From the NCBI GenBank assembly GCA_004295045.1, contig SHND01000014.1:1-64000 (forward strand): a stretch of DNA of 64,000 bases. The letters are read 5' to 3'. The notes beneath the pieces are model-generated. The model did no database searches. It had not been told where the DNA came from and saw only the letters and a program-made list of their open reading frames with translations. A program made the translations under genes and the position numbers. Of this stretch, positions 1 to 8,449 are shown piece by piece; within the stretch, counting starts at the first letter, position 1, and each line of letters begins with the position of its first letter. This stretch comes from Chloroflexota bacterium (GTDB lineage Bacteria > Chloroflexota > Anaerolineae > UBA4142 > SHND01).

Positions 1-684
1 AGCGTCGCGTTTAGCAACGATGGCAAGACGCTCGCCTCGGGGAGTCGGGACGGAACGATTCGCTTGTGGGACGTGAGCGATGCGGCGCATCCTCAAGCGT
101 TGGGCGCACCACTCACCGGACACACGAGTGTTGTGAATAGCGTCGCGTTTAGCCAGGATGGCAAGACGCTCGCCTCGGGGAGCGCTGACACCACGATTCG
201 CTTGTGGGACGTGAGCGATGCGGCGCAGCCTCAAGCGTTGGGCGCACCACTCACTGGACACACGGATTCTGTGGAAAGCGTCGCGTTTAGCCACGATGGC
301 AAGACGCTCGCCTCGGGGAGTTTTGACACCACGATTCGCTTGTGGGACGTGAGCGATGCGGCGCATCCTCAAGCGTTGGGCGCACCACTCACTGGACACA
401 CGTTTGCTGTGTCAAGCGTCGCGTTTAGCAAGGATGGCAAGACGCTCGCCTCGGGGAGTTTTGACACCACGATTCGCTTGTGGGATACAGCTTTGGATGC
501 AGATGTGCTTTTTGCGCGGGCGTGTGTTATTGTGAATCGGAATTTGACGCGTGCGGAATATGCCAAATATATTGATATTGATACAGCCAAGTATGATACC
601 GTGTATGCCAAGCCCGAGAATCGGACGTGTCCTGATTTGCCTGTGGAGCCGCTAGCCACGCCGACGCCGAGTCCGACGCCGTGA
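1..684 (+). CDS. WD40-repeat protein, C-terminal part (5' end outside window)
   Basis: The reading frame is open from base 1, so the gene starts upstream; an internal ATG at 64 is not the true start. The visible 227 residues hold four WD40 blades (the first partial), each with the GKTLASGS and TIRLWD signatures, so this is part of a beta-propeller scaffold. The blade unit is 46 residues (138 bp): the string AGCGTCGCGTTTAGC recurs at 1, 139, 277 and 415 with few changes, a sign of recent tandem duplication or conversion. After the last blade come about 55 residues with a Cys pair (FARACVIVNR, NRTCPDL), then a TPTPSPTP tail. In bacteria this C-terminal extension is common on large WD40 proteins whose N-terminus carries a STAND ATPase or kinase; that part cannot be seen here. 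Confidence 0.9.
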   Translation, partial: SVAFSNDGKTLASGSRDGTIRLWDVSDAAHPQALGAPLTGHTSVVNSVAFSQDGKTLASGSADTTIRLWDVSDAAQPQALGAPLTGHTDSVESVAFSHDGKTLASGSFDTTIRLWDVSDAAHPQALGAPLTGHTFAVSSVAFSKDGKTLASGSFDTTIRLWDTALDADVLFARACVIVNRNLTRAEYAKYIDIDTAKYDTVYAKPENRTCPDLPVEPLATPTPSPTP

Positions 685-863
685 AATGCTTCGAATTTCT
701 TATAGACCTGCTATAGGAGGACATGGGGTATAAGAGGATACAACTTTTACTATCACCGTTGAACCTTTTTATCCAAGCCGAGTTGCAAACTCCAGTTCAC
801 CTTGCTAAACACATTCTGATAAGGTGGTGTGTATGCAGCTCTCATTCAAAAAGGAGAATTCCA

Positions 864-1649
864 ATGAGACACGATGTTATGAAAGAACCGCTGTTCCCCG
901 GAAGCTCAACCACTTACGAAGAGACGGTCAGAGCATTTTTTGAAGCGTATGTCTTTCCCTCAGGCCTTTCTTACCAAGGTCAAAAGATCATTAGTCGAGA
1001 CAACGTTATTCCCGAGCGAGTCGAGAGAGATGGAAATAGTTGGTGGGTTACTTGTAGGGCAAGATACAGCGGAAATGTTTTGGGTATCGGAGTCGCAGAA
1101 CGCGCTCGCGTCGAATATGACAATGGGCATATCAGCGTGGATATAGGTAAACTCAAGGGGGTTCTGAACACAGCAGGAATTGCAAATTGGCTTGAGCAAG
1201 ATTTGGGAAAACATCCCGACCCCGGCGGAATCTCGCTTGGGCATGTCTATGTGTTCCAGAGCACAGAAACTGGATATTTCGTAGACTATGAGGGTTCTGC
1301 CCATAAAGGTCACGCGTTGGCTTGGCCGGAGGAAACCGGCGGCAGTCGTTGGCGGGTGATAGGTCAAGATAAGAATCAGGTAATGCTACAAAATGTAGAG
1401 ACCGGCTGGTATCTTGATTATGTCGGTCCGCACACCGAAGAGCAGCTGAGCACTGTTATTGCCGTTCCCCAGGTTACCGGGGGCAGTACATGGCAGCTAA
1501 TTGAAGAGGGTAGTTGGGTACGTATTCGAAATACGCAATCTCATCGTTACCTTGACTTTGTCGGTCCACATAAGGAGGAAAGTCGGCGGAAGCTGATTGC
1601 AGTGCCAGATCAAACGGGGGGTGGTAGATGGAAGTATTTTCCCCGCTAA
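864..1649 (+). CDS. Protein with three beta-trefoil-like repeats
   Basis: 261 residues. The ATG at 864 follows a good AAGGAG at 851-856; the frame is open back to 723, but the AGGAGG there lies only 2 nt from that ATG, so 864 is preferred. Residues about 1-120 match nothing I recognise. From about residue 125 there are three tandem repeats of some 45 residues, each with a V-Q/R-N/S core, a GYF/GWYLDYVG-type turn and a GG-S/R-W end. This is the layout of a ricin-B/fascin-like beta-trefoil, so carbohydrate binding is plausible (inference). No signal peptide is seen, so a cytoplasmic location is likely. The repeats include aromatic residues (Y, W) at the usual sugar-stacking positions. The function of the N-terminal domain is unknown. 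Confidence 0.7.
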   Translation: MRHDVMKEPLFPGSSTTYEETVRAFFEAYVFPSGLSYQGQKIISRDNVIPERVERDGNSWWVTCRARYSGNVLGIGVAERARVEYDNGHISVDIGKLKGVLNTAGIANWLEQDLGKHPDPGGISLGHVYVFQSTETGYFVDYEGSAHKGHALAWPEETGGSRWRVIGQDKNQVMLQNVETGWYLDYVGPHTEEQLSTVIAVPQVTGGSTWQLIEEGSWVRIRNTQSHRYLDFVGPHKEESRRKLIAVPDQTGGGRWKYFPR

Positions 1650-1919
1650 TGACATAGGTCAGTGTCTTGCGCAAATGCACGCGTTAAGGTGCGTTGGTAA
1701 CGGCGAAGCCGTAACATTCGCGGATGCCCTCTCAATTTGCCTATTGGGCAGCTGCTCACAGGGACGCCGAGTCCAACGCCGTGAGGGGGGGGGACTGCCA
1801 ACGGATGGTGCGTTGACATACAACGCGAACGGATGAACGGAAAGGGCGCGCGCATCCGATTATCTGTTTTGGTTAGCTGTTGTTCGCTGATTTCGCAAAT
1901 TTTTCAAGGAGGAAACCTT
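1650..1919. other. Intergenic region with a relic of the WD40 gene end
   Basis: No convincing gene. At 1763-1784 there is a 22-bp sequence that differs by one base from the last 22 bases of the WD40 gene (663-684), stop codon included, followed by a run of nine G. This suggests that a copy of the WD40 gene end was once here and was mostly lost. Confidence 0.5.
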
Positions 1920-2600
1920 ATGCAATCACCATTCATTCGTTTCTGGGATTCGCGCCTCGACAAACTGAATATCAAAGTCGCGGCGGCAGAGAATCCAACC
2001 TATCGCCTCGTCGAAGCGTATTTTCAGGACAATCGCGACCCCGAAAATCCGAACGACCGCGAAGCAGCCGAGTCCAAGAACGGCATCAAAATCATGGTCG
2101 GCGTCGTAGATGCGCGCGGGCGCGCGTTGACGAACGTGCGCGTGATTCAAGCGTTCCCCGGCGAAGAGGCGTTCGCGCTCACCACGCCCGCGGGCTATTG
2201 CGAATTCGACATGAGCGGCGATTCCAGTTTCGACCCAAACAAAAATCAAGCGGGTCCCTACACCATCTTTATTCGCGGCGGCGACAAGGTGGTTGGCTTG
2301 GGCTTGCCCTTGCGCCAACACGTGCAGTATCTTTTGAAATTTCAACAAACGCCGCCCGCGCGGCAGCTCGACGGTTTGGAACTCGGCGTCGCGGCAAAGG
2401 TCGCGCTGGCAAACACATTCGGCGTTCCGCTCAACACCCAAGCCGCACTCGCGAAATTCGCCGTGCAAAACAAACTCGGTATTCCGCTCACCGACGAAAG
2501 CGAATTTCAATGGCAAGGCGCGACCTACGTCGGGCAAATGTGGTCCGGCGGCGCGGTATTTTGCAAGCAAGGCGATTTCGGCAACATCCAGGTCGCATAG
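1920..2600 (+). CDS. Unknown protein with carboxypeptidase-regulatory-like beta domain
   Basis: 226 residues from the ATG at 1920, which has a strong AAGGAGGAAACCTT ribosome site; the longer frame from 1833 lacks one. Residues about 45-130 (VGVVDARGRALTNVRV ... GYCEFDMSG ... GPYTIFIRGG) have the pattern of a carboxypeptidase-regulatory/Ig-like beta-sandwich in which a small motif is exposed as GPYTIFI. A middle segment (TQAALAKFAVQNKLGIPLT) looks like a small helical, peptidoglycan-binding-like repeat. The end (VGQMWSGGAVFCKQGDFGNIQV) resembles C-termini of cell-wall-associated Chloroflexi proteins that I know only as hypothetical. No signal peptide is seen. It stands alone between the trefoil gene and the convergent sialic acid operon. 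No function is claimed. Confidence 0.65.
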   Translation: MQSPFIRFWDSRLDKLNIKVAAAENPTYRLVEAYFQDNRDPENPNDREAAESKNGIKIMVGVVDARGRALTNVRVIQAFPGEEAFALTTPAGYCEFDMSGDSSFDPNKNQAGPYTIFIRGGDKVVGLGLPLRQHVQYLLKFQQTPPARQLDGLELGVAAKVALANTFGVPLNTQAALAKFAVQNKLGIPLTDESEFQWQGATYVGQMWSGGAVFCKQGDFGNIQVA

Positions 2601-2637
2601 ACGACGACAGACAGTCGCCGCCGTGAGGAAGAGAGAA

Positions 2638-3531
2638 TCAATTGTGCAGCCAGACAGCGCCCGCGCCTGCTAACCCCGGCTGTTCCAGTCCGGCGGGCGT
2701 AAGCTGGACGAGCTGCCACGGCACCAACCCGCACTGGCGCGCGATGACGGCAGCGGCGCCGGGTCGAAAGAGCTGCCAGCGGCGCATCACACCGCCGCCG
2801 AGCGCGATGCAGTCCGGGGCAAAGAGAGTGATTAGATTCGACAAGCCAATGCCGAGATAACGCGCGGTGCGCTCGACAGCTTGCTGTGCCAAAACATTTC
2901 CCTGCTCCGCGAGGTCGCAAATTTTCCGCGCATCCCAGTCGTCGCCGCCACCATTGGCTTGCACCCACACTTTCATCGCCGTTCCGCTGGCAAGAATTTC
3001 CCAGCAGCCGTGCGCCCCACAAAAGCAAGCGGGTCCCGATGGGTCAATTACATGATGCCCCAGTTCGGGATGACAGCCGCCGACGCCTCGATAAAGCCGC
3101 CCGCCGAGAACGATGCTGCCACCGATGCCTGTGCTGACTGTAACGTAGAGAAAGCGTTCCACGCCGCGCCCGACGCCCCAGCGCGCTTCGGCGAGCGCCG
3201 CCGCGTCCGCGTCATTTTCGATAGACACCGTCACGTCAAAACGCGCCGCCAAATCTTGAGCAGGATTGCGCGCACTCCAATTCGGCAGGAACGCGTTGGG
3301 AGTTAGAGTTTTGTCTGCGTTGAGCCGCCCGGTCGTTCCGATGCCGATGCCGTCGAGAGTGGCGTTGTGAGCGCGCAGCAAATCGCGCAGCGCGGTTTCG
3401 ATTTCGTCAAGCGATTCGGCGTAGGGTTGGCGCGGCTGCGTGACCAAATTCGTGGCGCCAACGATTTGTCCCTCGCGCGTCACCAGCCCAACCGCGATTT
3501 TGGTCCCGCCAATATCAATCGCGCCAATCAT
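2638..3531 (-). CDS. nanK: ROK-family sugar kinase, probable N-acetylmannosamine kinase
   Basis: 297 residues, the normal length of a ROK kinase. The phosphate-1 loop DIGGTK is at 6-11, the catalytic Asp lies in SIENDADAA (about 107), and the ROK zinc signature is complete: GH at 158-159 followed by CFCGAHGCWE at 169-178. ROK kinases phosphorylate hexoses with ATP; which sugar cannot be read from the motif. It is the last gene of a minus-strand operon and its start codon directly abuts the stop of the sialic acid lyase gene, while nanE lies upstream in the same operon. The predicted reaction is therefore ManNAc + ATP to ManNAc-6-phosphate, in the cytoplasm. Glucokinase or GlcNAc kinase are alternatives if the context is misleading. 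Confidence 0.85.
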   Translation of the reverse strand: MIGAIDIGGTKIAVGLVTREGQIVGATNLVTQPRQPYAESLDEIETALRDLLRAHNATLDGIGIGTTGRLNADKTLTPNAFLPNWSARNPAQDLAARFDVTVSIENDADAAALAEARWGVGRGVERFLYVTVSTGIGGSIVLGGRLYRGVGGCHPELGHHVIDPSGPACFCGAHGCWEILASGTAMKVWVQANGGGDDWDARKICDLAEQGNVLAQQAVERTARYLGIGLSNLITLFAPDCIALGGGVMRRWQLFRPGAAAVIARQCGLVPWQLVQLTPAGLEQPGLAGAGAVWLHN

Positions 3532-4419
3532 TTAGAGCGCCGCCAGTTCGTCAAACCCCGCATCCGCCAGTTGAGCAAATAGAGTCGCGCGTCTTTCATC
3601 AGCCAGAGCCAAGTTCGGCAAACGCGGCGCGCCAACTTCAAAACCGAGTTTGCTCATCGCCGCGCGCATCGAGCCGACAAAGCCCATATCGAGCATGACC
3701 TTTGTGACGCGATTGCCGCGCTGTTGATACTCCAATGCTTTCTCCGCTTGCCCCTGCTTGAGGTGTTCAATCATTTTGCCATACACGCCCGGCATAAAGT
3801 TGAGCGTCGAGCCGATAACCCCGTGTGCGCCGTACATCAAGCCGAGAACCGCCTGCTCGTCCATCCCGGAAAACACCGTCCAGTTGTTAGAACGAAACGC
3901 GGCGATTTGACTCAGCTCGTACATGTTCGCGCCAAAATATTTTGTGCCGACAAAATTTGGAATGGGCGCGAGTTCTTGCATGAGAGCAATGCTGTCGCGC
4001 GTGCCGCCAAAGAGATAGGGCAGAAAGGGCAAGTCCGGCGCGGCGGAAGCAATGCGTTCGAGGAATGGCGCAACGCCGCGCGCGTCATAGACAACCGGCG
4101 GCACGATGCTGCTGATGCCCGCCGCGCCGAGTCGCGCCGCGTGTTGCGCGAGCTGCACCGACTCGTTGATGGCGGACGCGCCGACGTGGATGAGAACCGG
4201 AACGCGACGATTGACGCGCTCCATCACCGCTTCGGCAATTTTCTTGCGCTCGTCAGTGGATTGAAACGCGCCTTCGCCCGTGCTGCCGCAGATATAAAAA
4301 CCGGTGACGCGCTTGGCGAGATGATAATCCACCAGTTCACGCAGAACGGTGAAATTAATTTTGTCGTCGGAAGTATAAGGTGTGAGTAATGCGGGCCAAA
4401 AGCCGTTGAATGTTGACAT
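3532..4419 (-). CDS. nanA: N-acetylneuraminate lyase (DHDPS/NAL superfamily)
   Basis: 295 residues as a TIM barrel. The GSTGEG motif (45-50) is the NAL form, where dihydrodipicolinate synthases usually have GTTGE. The catalytic Tyr is at 135 (PYLFGG) and the Schiff-base Lys at 160 (VGTKYF), both at the spacing of sialic acid lyases; MYELSQI, SGMDE and GVIGST also align with NAL. It should split N-acetylneuraminate into ManNAc and pyruvate. The ATG at 4419 (AGGAA upstream) fits the family start better than the in-frame 4458. The gene sits between the transporter genes and nanK with no gap to the latter. A 2-keto-3-deoxy sugar-acid aldolase is the main alternative, but nanE in the operon argues for sialic acid. 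Confidence 0.85.
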   Translation of the reverse strand: MSTFNGFWPALLTPYTSDDKINFTVLRELVDYHLAKRVTGFYICGSTGEGAFQSTDERKKIAEAVMERVNRRVPVLIHVGASAINESVQLAQHAARLGAAGISSIVPPVVYDARGVAPFLERIASAAPDLPFLPYLFGGTRDSIALMQELAPIPNFVGTKYFGANMYELSQIAAFRSNNWTVFSGMDEQAVLGLMYGAHGVIGSTLNFMPGVYGKMIEHLKQGQAEKALEYQQRGNRVTKVMLDMGFVGSMRAAMSKLGFEVGAPRLPNLALADERRATLFAQLADAGFDELAAL

Positions 4420-4462
4420 GGAAATTCCTAACTCGGACAAGCCGAAACCAAAAGTCAATATC

Positions 4463-4524
4463 GGACGCGGATAAACGCCGATGAACGCGGATTTTATTTA
4501 TCCGCGCAAACCCGCGTGAATCCG
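4463..4524. repeat. Intergenic GCGGAT inverted-repeat element
   Basis: Several copies of the word CGCGGAT/ATCCGCG (GACGCGGATAAACG, GAACGCGGATTTT, TTATCCGCGC, GAATCCGCG) in direct and inverted order between nanA and the upstream permease gene. It can fold into a hairpin within the operon transcript. Similar GCGGATTAC words occur at 28388-28410. Confidence 0.6.
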
Positions 4525-4528
4525 CGTC

Positions 4529-4560
4529 CAAAAATCTTTGTTTATCATGCAAAGATTTTG
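4529..4560. terminator. Hairpin between permease and nanA genes
   Basis: Perfect 11-bp inverted repeat CAAAATCTTTG-type arms (4530-4540 and 4550-4560) around a 9-nt loop TTTATCATG. There is no pure T-tract after it on the minus strand, so it may be an attenuating or RNA-processing hairpin that lowers nanA/nanK expression relative to the transporter, rather than a full terminator. Confidence 0.5.
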
Positions 4561-4571
4561 GTAGATAAACG

Positions 4572-5486
4572 CTACAAGTACGAGCGCGGGTCGAGCGCAT
4601 CGCGCAAGCCATCGCCGATAAAGTTGATGCTGAGAACTGCCAGCGCAATCAAGATGCCGGGCGGCAGCCAGATCCACGGCATATCTTCAAGGATATTCAT
4701 TCCTTGCGCGTCGCGGAGCATGTTGCCCCAGCTTGGCGTTGGCGCTTGTACGCCCAGCCCGAGAAACGAGAGCGATGCTTCCATCAGAATTGCGGTGGCG
4801 ACGCCAAAGGTGATCGCGACTGTAATGAAACTGATGGTGTTTGGGAAAATATGCTTGAAAGCAATCTCCCAATTGGACACGCCAATCGAACGCGCCGCCA
4901 ACGCAAATTGTTGTGTGCGGAGCGTAAGGAACTGACCGCGCACAAGACGCGCGATGGCGGGCCAGGTCAGAAACCCGATGATGAGCATCGCGTTAAAGAT
5001 ACTCGGTCCGAGGGCGGCGGCAATTGTAATCATGATAACGAGTGAAGGAAACGTCATCACCATATCAGTCGCGCGCATCAAGACCATATCTGTCTTACCG
5101 CCGTAATAGCCCGCGATGATTCCAACAATAATGCCAATCACTGCCGCGATGGTGACCGATACCAAGCCCACCGAAAGCGAAATGCGCCCGCCGTACAAGA
5201 CGCGCGTCAGAATATCGCGTCCCAGTCCATCCGTGCCAAGCAAATGTTGGGCGCTGGGCGGCTTGCGGAGATTGCGCAAATCTTGTTGGATGGGCGAATG
5301 CGGCGTCAGCACCGGCGCGGCGATGGCGCTCAGGAGCAAAATCGCCATGACCGCCAGTCCGAACATGGCAAGCTTGTGTCGAAGAAATCGTCTCCCCGCT
5401 TTTGACCACAAACCTTCGGGGCGAACCGTTCCGAGTTGAGTGGCGGGTGCCGTCTTGGTTTCAGTTGAAGCGATTGAGGTAGCCAT
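4572..5486 (-). CDS. Opp/Dpp-type ABC transporter permease (DppC-like)
   Basis: 304 residues with the N-terminal OppC domain (first TM at about 37-60, HKLAMFGLAVMAILLLS, then the conserved HPLGTD-like QHLLGTDGLGRDILTRVLYG) and five more TM helices. The EAA loop that docks to the ATPases is visible as EIAFKHIFPN near residue 210, and ASLSFLGLG and PSWGNML are standard for the family. It lies 26 bp downstream of the DppB-like gene; the ATG follows an AGGAG. It forms the inner-membrane channel with that protein. Opp/Dpp-type systems carry peptides, but the SatABCD sialic acid transporter belongs to this class, so sialic acid is the likely cargo here (inference from operon). Confidence 0.92.
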   Translation of the reverse strand: MATSIASTETKTAPATQLGTVRPEGLWSKAGRRFLRHKLAMFGLAVMAILLLSAIAAPVLTPHSPIQQDLRNLRKPPSAQHLLGTDGLGRDILTRVLYGGRISLSVGLVSVTIAAVIGIIVGIIAGYYGGKTDMVLMRATDMVMTFPSLVIMITIAAALGPSIFNAMLIIGFLTWPAIARLVRGQFLTLRTQQFALAARSIGVSNWEIAFKHIFPNTISFITVAITFGVATAILMEASLSFLGLGVQAPTPSWGNMLRDAQGMNILEDMPWIWLPPGILIALAVLSINFIGDGLRDALDPRSYL

Positions 5487-5512
5487 AGAGTTGCTCCTGT
5501 TCGTAACGAATC

Positions 5513-6469
5513 CTATTCGTAACGAATGCGTGGGTCAGCCACTGAATAGACAATGTCGGTCACGAGATTGGCGACCAGAACGATGACGGCGGTCAAAAGG
5601 ACATACCCCATAATGACCGGCGAATCGCGCCCGGTGACGGCATTGATAAACATCATGCCGATGCCGGGCCACTGAAAGATCGTTTCGATGATGACGGAAC
5701 CGGCAAACAAAACGCCGAGACTGATGCCGATAATGGTGATGACGGGAATGAGCCCATTCCGCATAATGTGGCGCACAATAACAATCGTTTCCTTTAATCC
5801 CTTTGCCCGCGCCGTGCGAACATAATCGTTGCCCAACACTTCAAGAATACTGGAACGCGTATAGCGCATGAAAACGGCGGTGCGTACCAGCGCGAGAGCC
5901 AACGCGGGCAAAAAAACGTGCCGCAAATTGTCGAAGACAGAAAACTCTTGTCCGGCGGTTTGAAAACCGGATGTCGGAAACCAGCCCAGTTTGATGGCAA
6001 AAATAAAAACGAGAATCAAGCCCAGAAAAAAATCGGGAATGGAAATTCCGACAAAGCCAAAAATGGTAAAACTGTAATCTGTGAAAGAGTATTGCTTGAG
6101 CGCGCTGATCGCGCCGAGGGTTACGCCCAACACGATTGAAATCAGCAGCGAGACGCCCATCAACTCTAACGTGGCGGGAATGCGAATCGCAATCATCTGG
6201 CTGACCGATTCCGCGCTGACAAACGAGTATCCCAAATTGCCGCGCACAACATTGCTCATCCAGCGAAGATATTGTACCGGCAGCGGCAGATCGAGTCCCA
6301 ATTCGCCTCGACGCATCTTTATCATTTCGTCGCTGACCGGCGTATCGGTAGAAATCATCGCTAGCACGGCATCGCCGGGCATCATACTGGCGAGCATAAA
6401 GACAATGAACGTGATGCCGATCAAAAGCGGGATGTTGACTAGAATGCGGCGGATCAAATACGCTAACAT
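5513..6469 (-). CDS. Opp/Dpp-type ABC transporter permease (DppB-like)
   Basis: 318 residues. The start MLAYLIRRILVNIPLLIG and the segment DLPLPVQYLRWMSNVVRGNLGYSF are typical of DppB/OppB; about six TM helices follow. The EAA-type loop is TIVIVRHIMRNGLIPVI (about 225-240) and GSVIIETIFQWPGIG is the usual periplasmic-side signature. It is the fixed partner of the DppC-like permease encoded just downstream. It lies about 70 bp after the binding-protein gene in the sialic acid operon. Confidence 0.92.
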   Translation of the reverse strand: MLAYLIRRILVNIPLLIGITFIVFMLASMMPGDAVLAMISTDTPVSDEMIKMRRGELGLDLPLPVQYLRWMSNVVRGNLGYSFVSAESVSQMIAIRIPATLELMGVSLLISIVLGVTLGAISALKQYSFTDYSFTIFGFVGISIPDFFLGLILVFIFAIKLGWFPTSGFQTAGQEFSVFDNLRHVFLPALALALVRTAVFMRYTRSSILEVLGNDYVRTARAKGLKETIVIVRHIMRNGLIPVITIIGISLGVLFAGSVIIETIFQWPGIGMMFINAVTGRDSPVIMGYVLLTAVIVLVANLVTDIVYSVADPRIRYE

Positions 6470-6538
6470 GGGAGACTCTCTTTCTTGCAGTTTGCGTGAG
6501 GGCAGACGAAACTGCCCTCACGCAGCAAGGAAGTGATG

Positions 6539-8278
6539 TTACTTGGTATACCAGGTGTGCATCTGATTGTATACAGGAATGTCAAACAGGAGCAGCGGTT
6601 GCTCTTCGAAATGTTCCGCGAGCCCGACGATGCGCGTATCAAACGCCACCGGGCGCACTTCCCACCAAAGCCAACCCTTGGGCAACTCTTCGTTGAGAAT
6701 TTTGCTGATCTTCTGGTAGGAGGGGGCGCGCACTGCGCGGTCCGCCGAAGACTGACCCTCCGCATAAAGTTTGTCCACCTCTTCGTTGCAATAGCCAACC
6801 GAGAGCCGTTGACCGCAACCGGTGACGAGGATACCCAGTGATGGGTCAAGACCCTGTCCGTTGGCGGCGTAGGCGAGTTCGAGCGAGTCGTCGTCAATTG
6901 ACGCCTGGAATTCGGCGCTCTTGACTTCGCGCACAACTGCGTTGATGCCAACTGCCTGGAGCTGGGCGGCGATGGCGTCTACGGTATCTTTGTTCACCTG
7001 ATCAGTGTAATAACGCTGCAGATCAATCTTGCGGGAAGAATCCCAACCGGCTTCGGTGAGCAATGCTTTCGCTTTTTCGGGATCGTACGGATAGTCAGTC
7101 AAGTCTTGCGCGCGCGCCCATTCCATCGGGAACATGGTGTTCGAGAGCGTTCCTGTTCCCAATTTGACCGTATCAATGATAGTCTGGCGGTCAATGGCGT
7201 GCATAATCGCCTGGCGGACGCGAACATCCTTAAAGTAATCTTTGTTGAGATTGATCAGCATGAACGTGGGCAGACCGGCGTCCATATTGCCGAGCACTTT
7301 GAGGTTGGGAAGTGCTTCAAACCGCGCCACTTGATCAACGGGAATGCCGCCGCCCTGAAAGAGCATGCCATCAATCTCGCCCGCTTCGAGCGCTGCCAAC
7401 ATCGTGTTCGAGTCGGCATACACTTGGTAGACGACTTTGTCGAGTTTTGGTTTGCCCTCAAAGTAATCGGGATTGGCGACGCCCTCGACCAATTGGTCCT
7501 GAACCATCTTGGTCATGATAAAAGGTCCGGTACCGACCACATTGTTCCAATAGTCGTTGCCCTTGAGTTTGTCAGCGGGCACCGAAGAGAGAATATGCGC
7601 CGGCAGGATGCTGACAAAGGGGATTTTCAATTCCACGAACAGCGGTGTTGGAGTGCTGAGCTCCACCCGCACAGTATGATCGTCCACTTTGGTCACGCCG
7701 GAAAGGGTCTCGGTCTTGCCATCTTTGACATCGGCATAACCAACTATGTCCGAAAGTTTACCCGCGTGAATTGCGCCCACTTTTGGATTCGCATACGTGT
7801 TGAGGGTGTAAAGAACGTCGTCGGCGGTAAAGGGTTTGCCGTCACTCCATTTGACATCATCGCGCAGATGGAAAACGAACGCTTTGCCACCATCTTCCAT
7901 GTCCCAACTTTTTGCCAACATCGGCTGAACACCGTCAGCCGTCCATTTGACTTCAGCCAATCCTGAGAGGAAGGCTTCATCCAGATGGCGACCGGCAGCC
8001 GTCCAAAGCGAACCAACGGTCACGCCGGGGCGCAAAGGCAAACGAAGTACGCCGGCGGGACCTTTGGAAGTAGCCCCGGGCGCATCCGCCGGCGCTGTGG
8101 CTGCGGCTTGGGTTGGCGCGGTATCTGCTCCCTGTGTCGGCGCAGCGGCAGTTGGCGCGGCGCTTGCCGCTTGGGTGGGCGGCGCGCTAGTGGGTTGAGT
8201 CGCGGCGGGCGCGCAAGCGACGCTCAAAAACAGCGCAATCAGCGCCACGAATGCTATCAGTTTATAGTGCTTGTTCAT
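6539..8278 (-). CDS. ABC transporter substrate-binding lipoprotein (SBP family 5)
   Basis: 579 residues from the ATG at 8278, which has AAGGAG upstream; an in-frame ATG at 8365 would bury the signal peptide. A type II signal is clear: MNKHYK, hydrophobic core, then the lipobox LSVAC with Cys around residue 20. An Ala/Pro/Thr/Gln-rich linker (residues 22-75) lifts the domain off the membrane. The body has family 5 features (WSDGKPFTADDVLYTL, VVGTGPF, VRQAIMHAIDRQTI, DPEKAKALLTEAGW). It captures the substrate outside the cell and passes it to the two permeases encoded downstream. Its position in an operon with nanE/nanA/nanK suggests sialic acid rather than peptide. The 171-bp gap before it could hold an internal promoter, which I could not confirm. 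Confidence 0.92.
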   Translation of the reverse strand: MNKHYKLIAFVALIALFLSVACAPAATQPTSAPPTQAASAAPTAAAPTQGADTAPTQAAATAPADAPGATSKGPAGVLRLPLRPGVTVGSLWTAAGRHLDEAFLSGLAEVKWTADGVQPMLAKSWDMEDGGKAFVFHLRDDVKWSDGKPFTADDVLYTLNTYANPKVGAIHAGKLSDIVGYADVKDGKTETLSGVTKVDDHTVRVELSTPTPLFVELKIPFVSILPAHILSSVPADKLKGNDYWNNVVGTGPFIMTKMVQDQLVEGVANPDYFEGKPKLDKVVYQVYADSNTMLAALEAGEIDGMLFQGGGIPVDQVARFEALPNLKVLGNMDAGLPTFMLINLNKDYFKDVRVRQAIMHAIDRQTIIDTVKLGTGTLSNTMFPMEWARAQDLTDYPYDPEKAKALLTEAGWDSSRKIDLQRYYTDQVNKDTVDAIAAQLQAVGINAVVREVKSAEFQASIDDDSLELAYAANGQGLDPSLGILVTGCGQRLSVGYCNEEVDKLYAEGQSSADRAVRAPSYQKISKILNEELPKGWLWWEVRPVAFDTRIVGLAEHFEEQPLLLFDIPVYNQMHTWYTK

Positions 8279-8449
8279 CTTCTTCTCCTTGTAATGGGTG
8301 AAACATTTATTTTGAATCGGAAACGTGATCGGTTGGGTGTTTGCTTGGAACTTTTGGACTTGCACCTCCTAACGGACTTGCTCTTGCGGGTTGATTATTT
8401 GCGAATCTAGGTCCCAATTCTGCGAGTTCTAGTTGTAACGTTCATTTGG

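Noticed and set aside
7106..7966. Open frame of 286 codons on the plus strand
   Set aside because: Opposite the binding-protein gene; no domain and composition typical of antisense frames.
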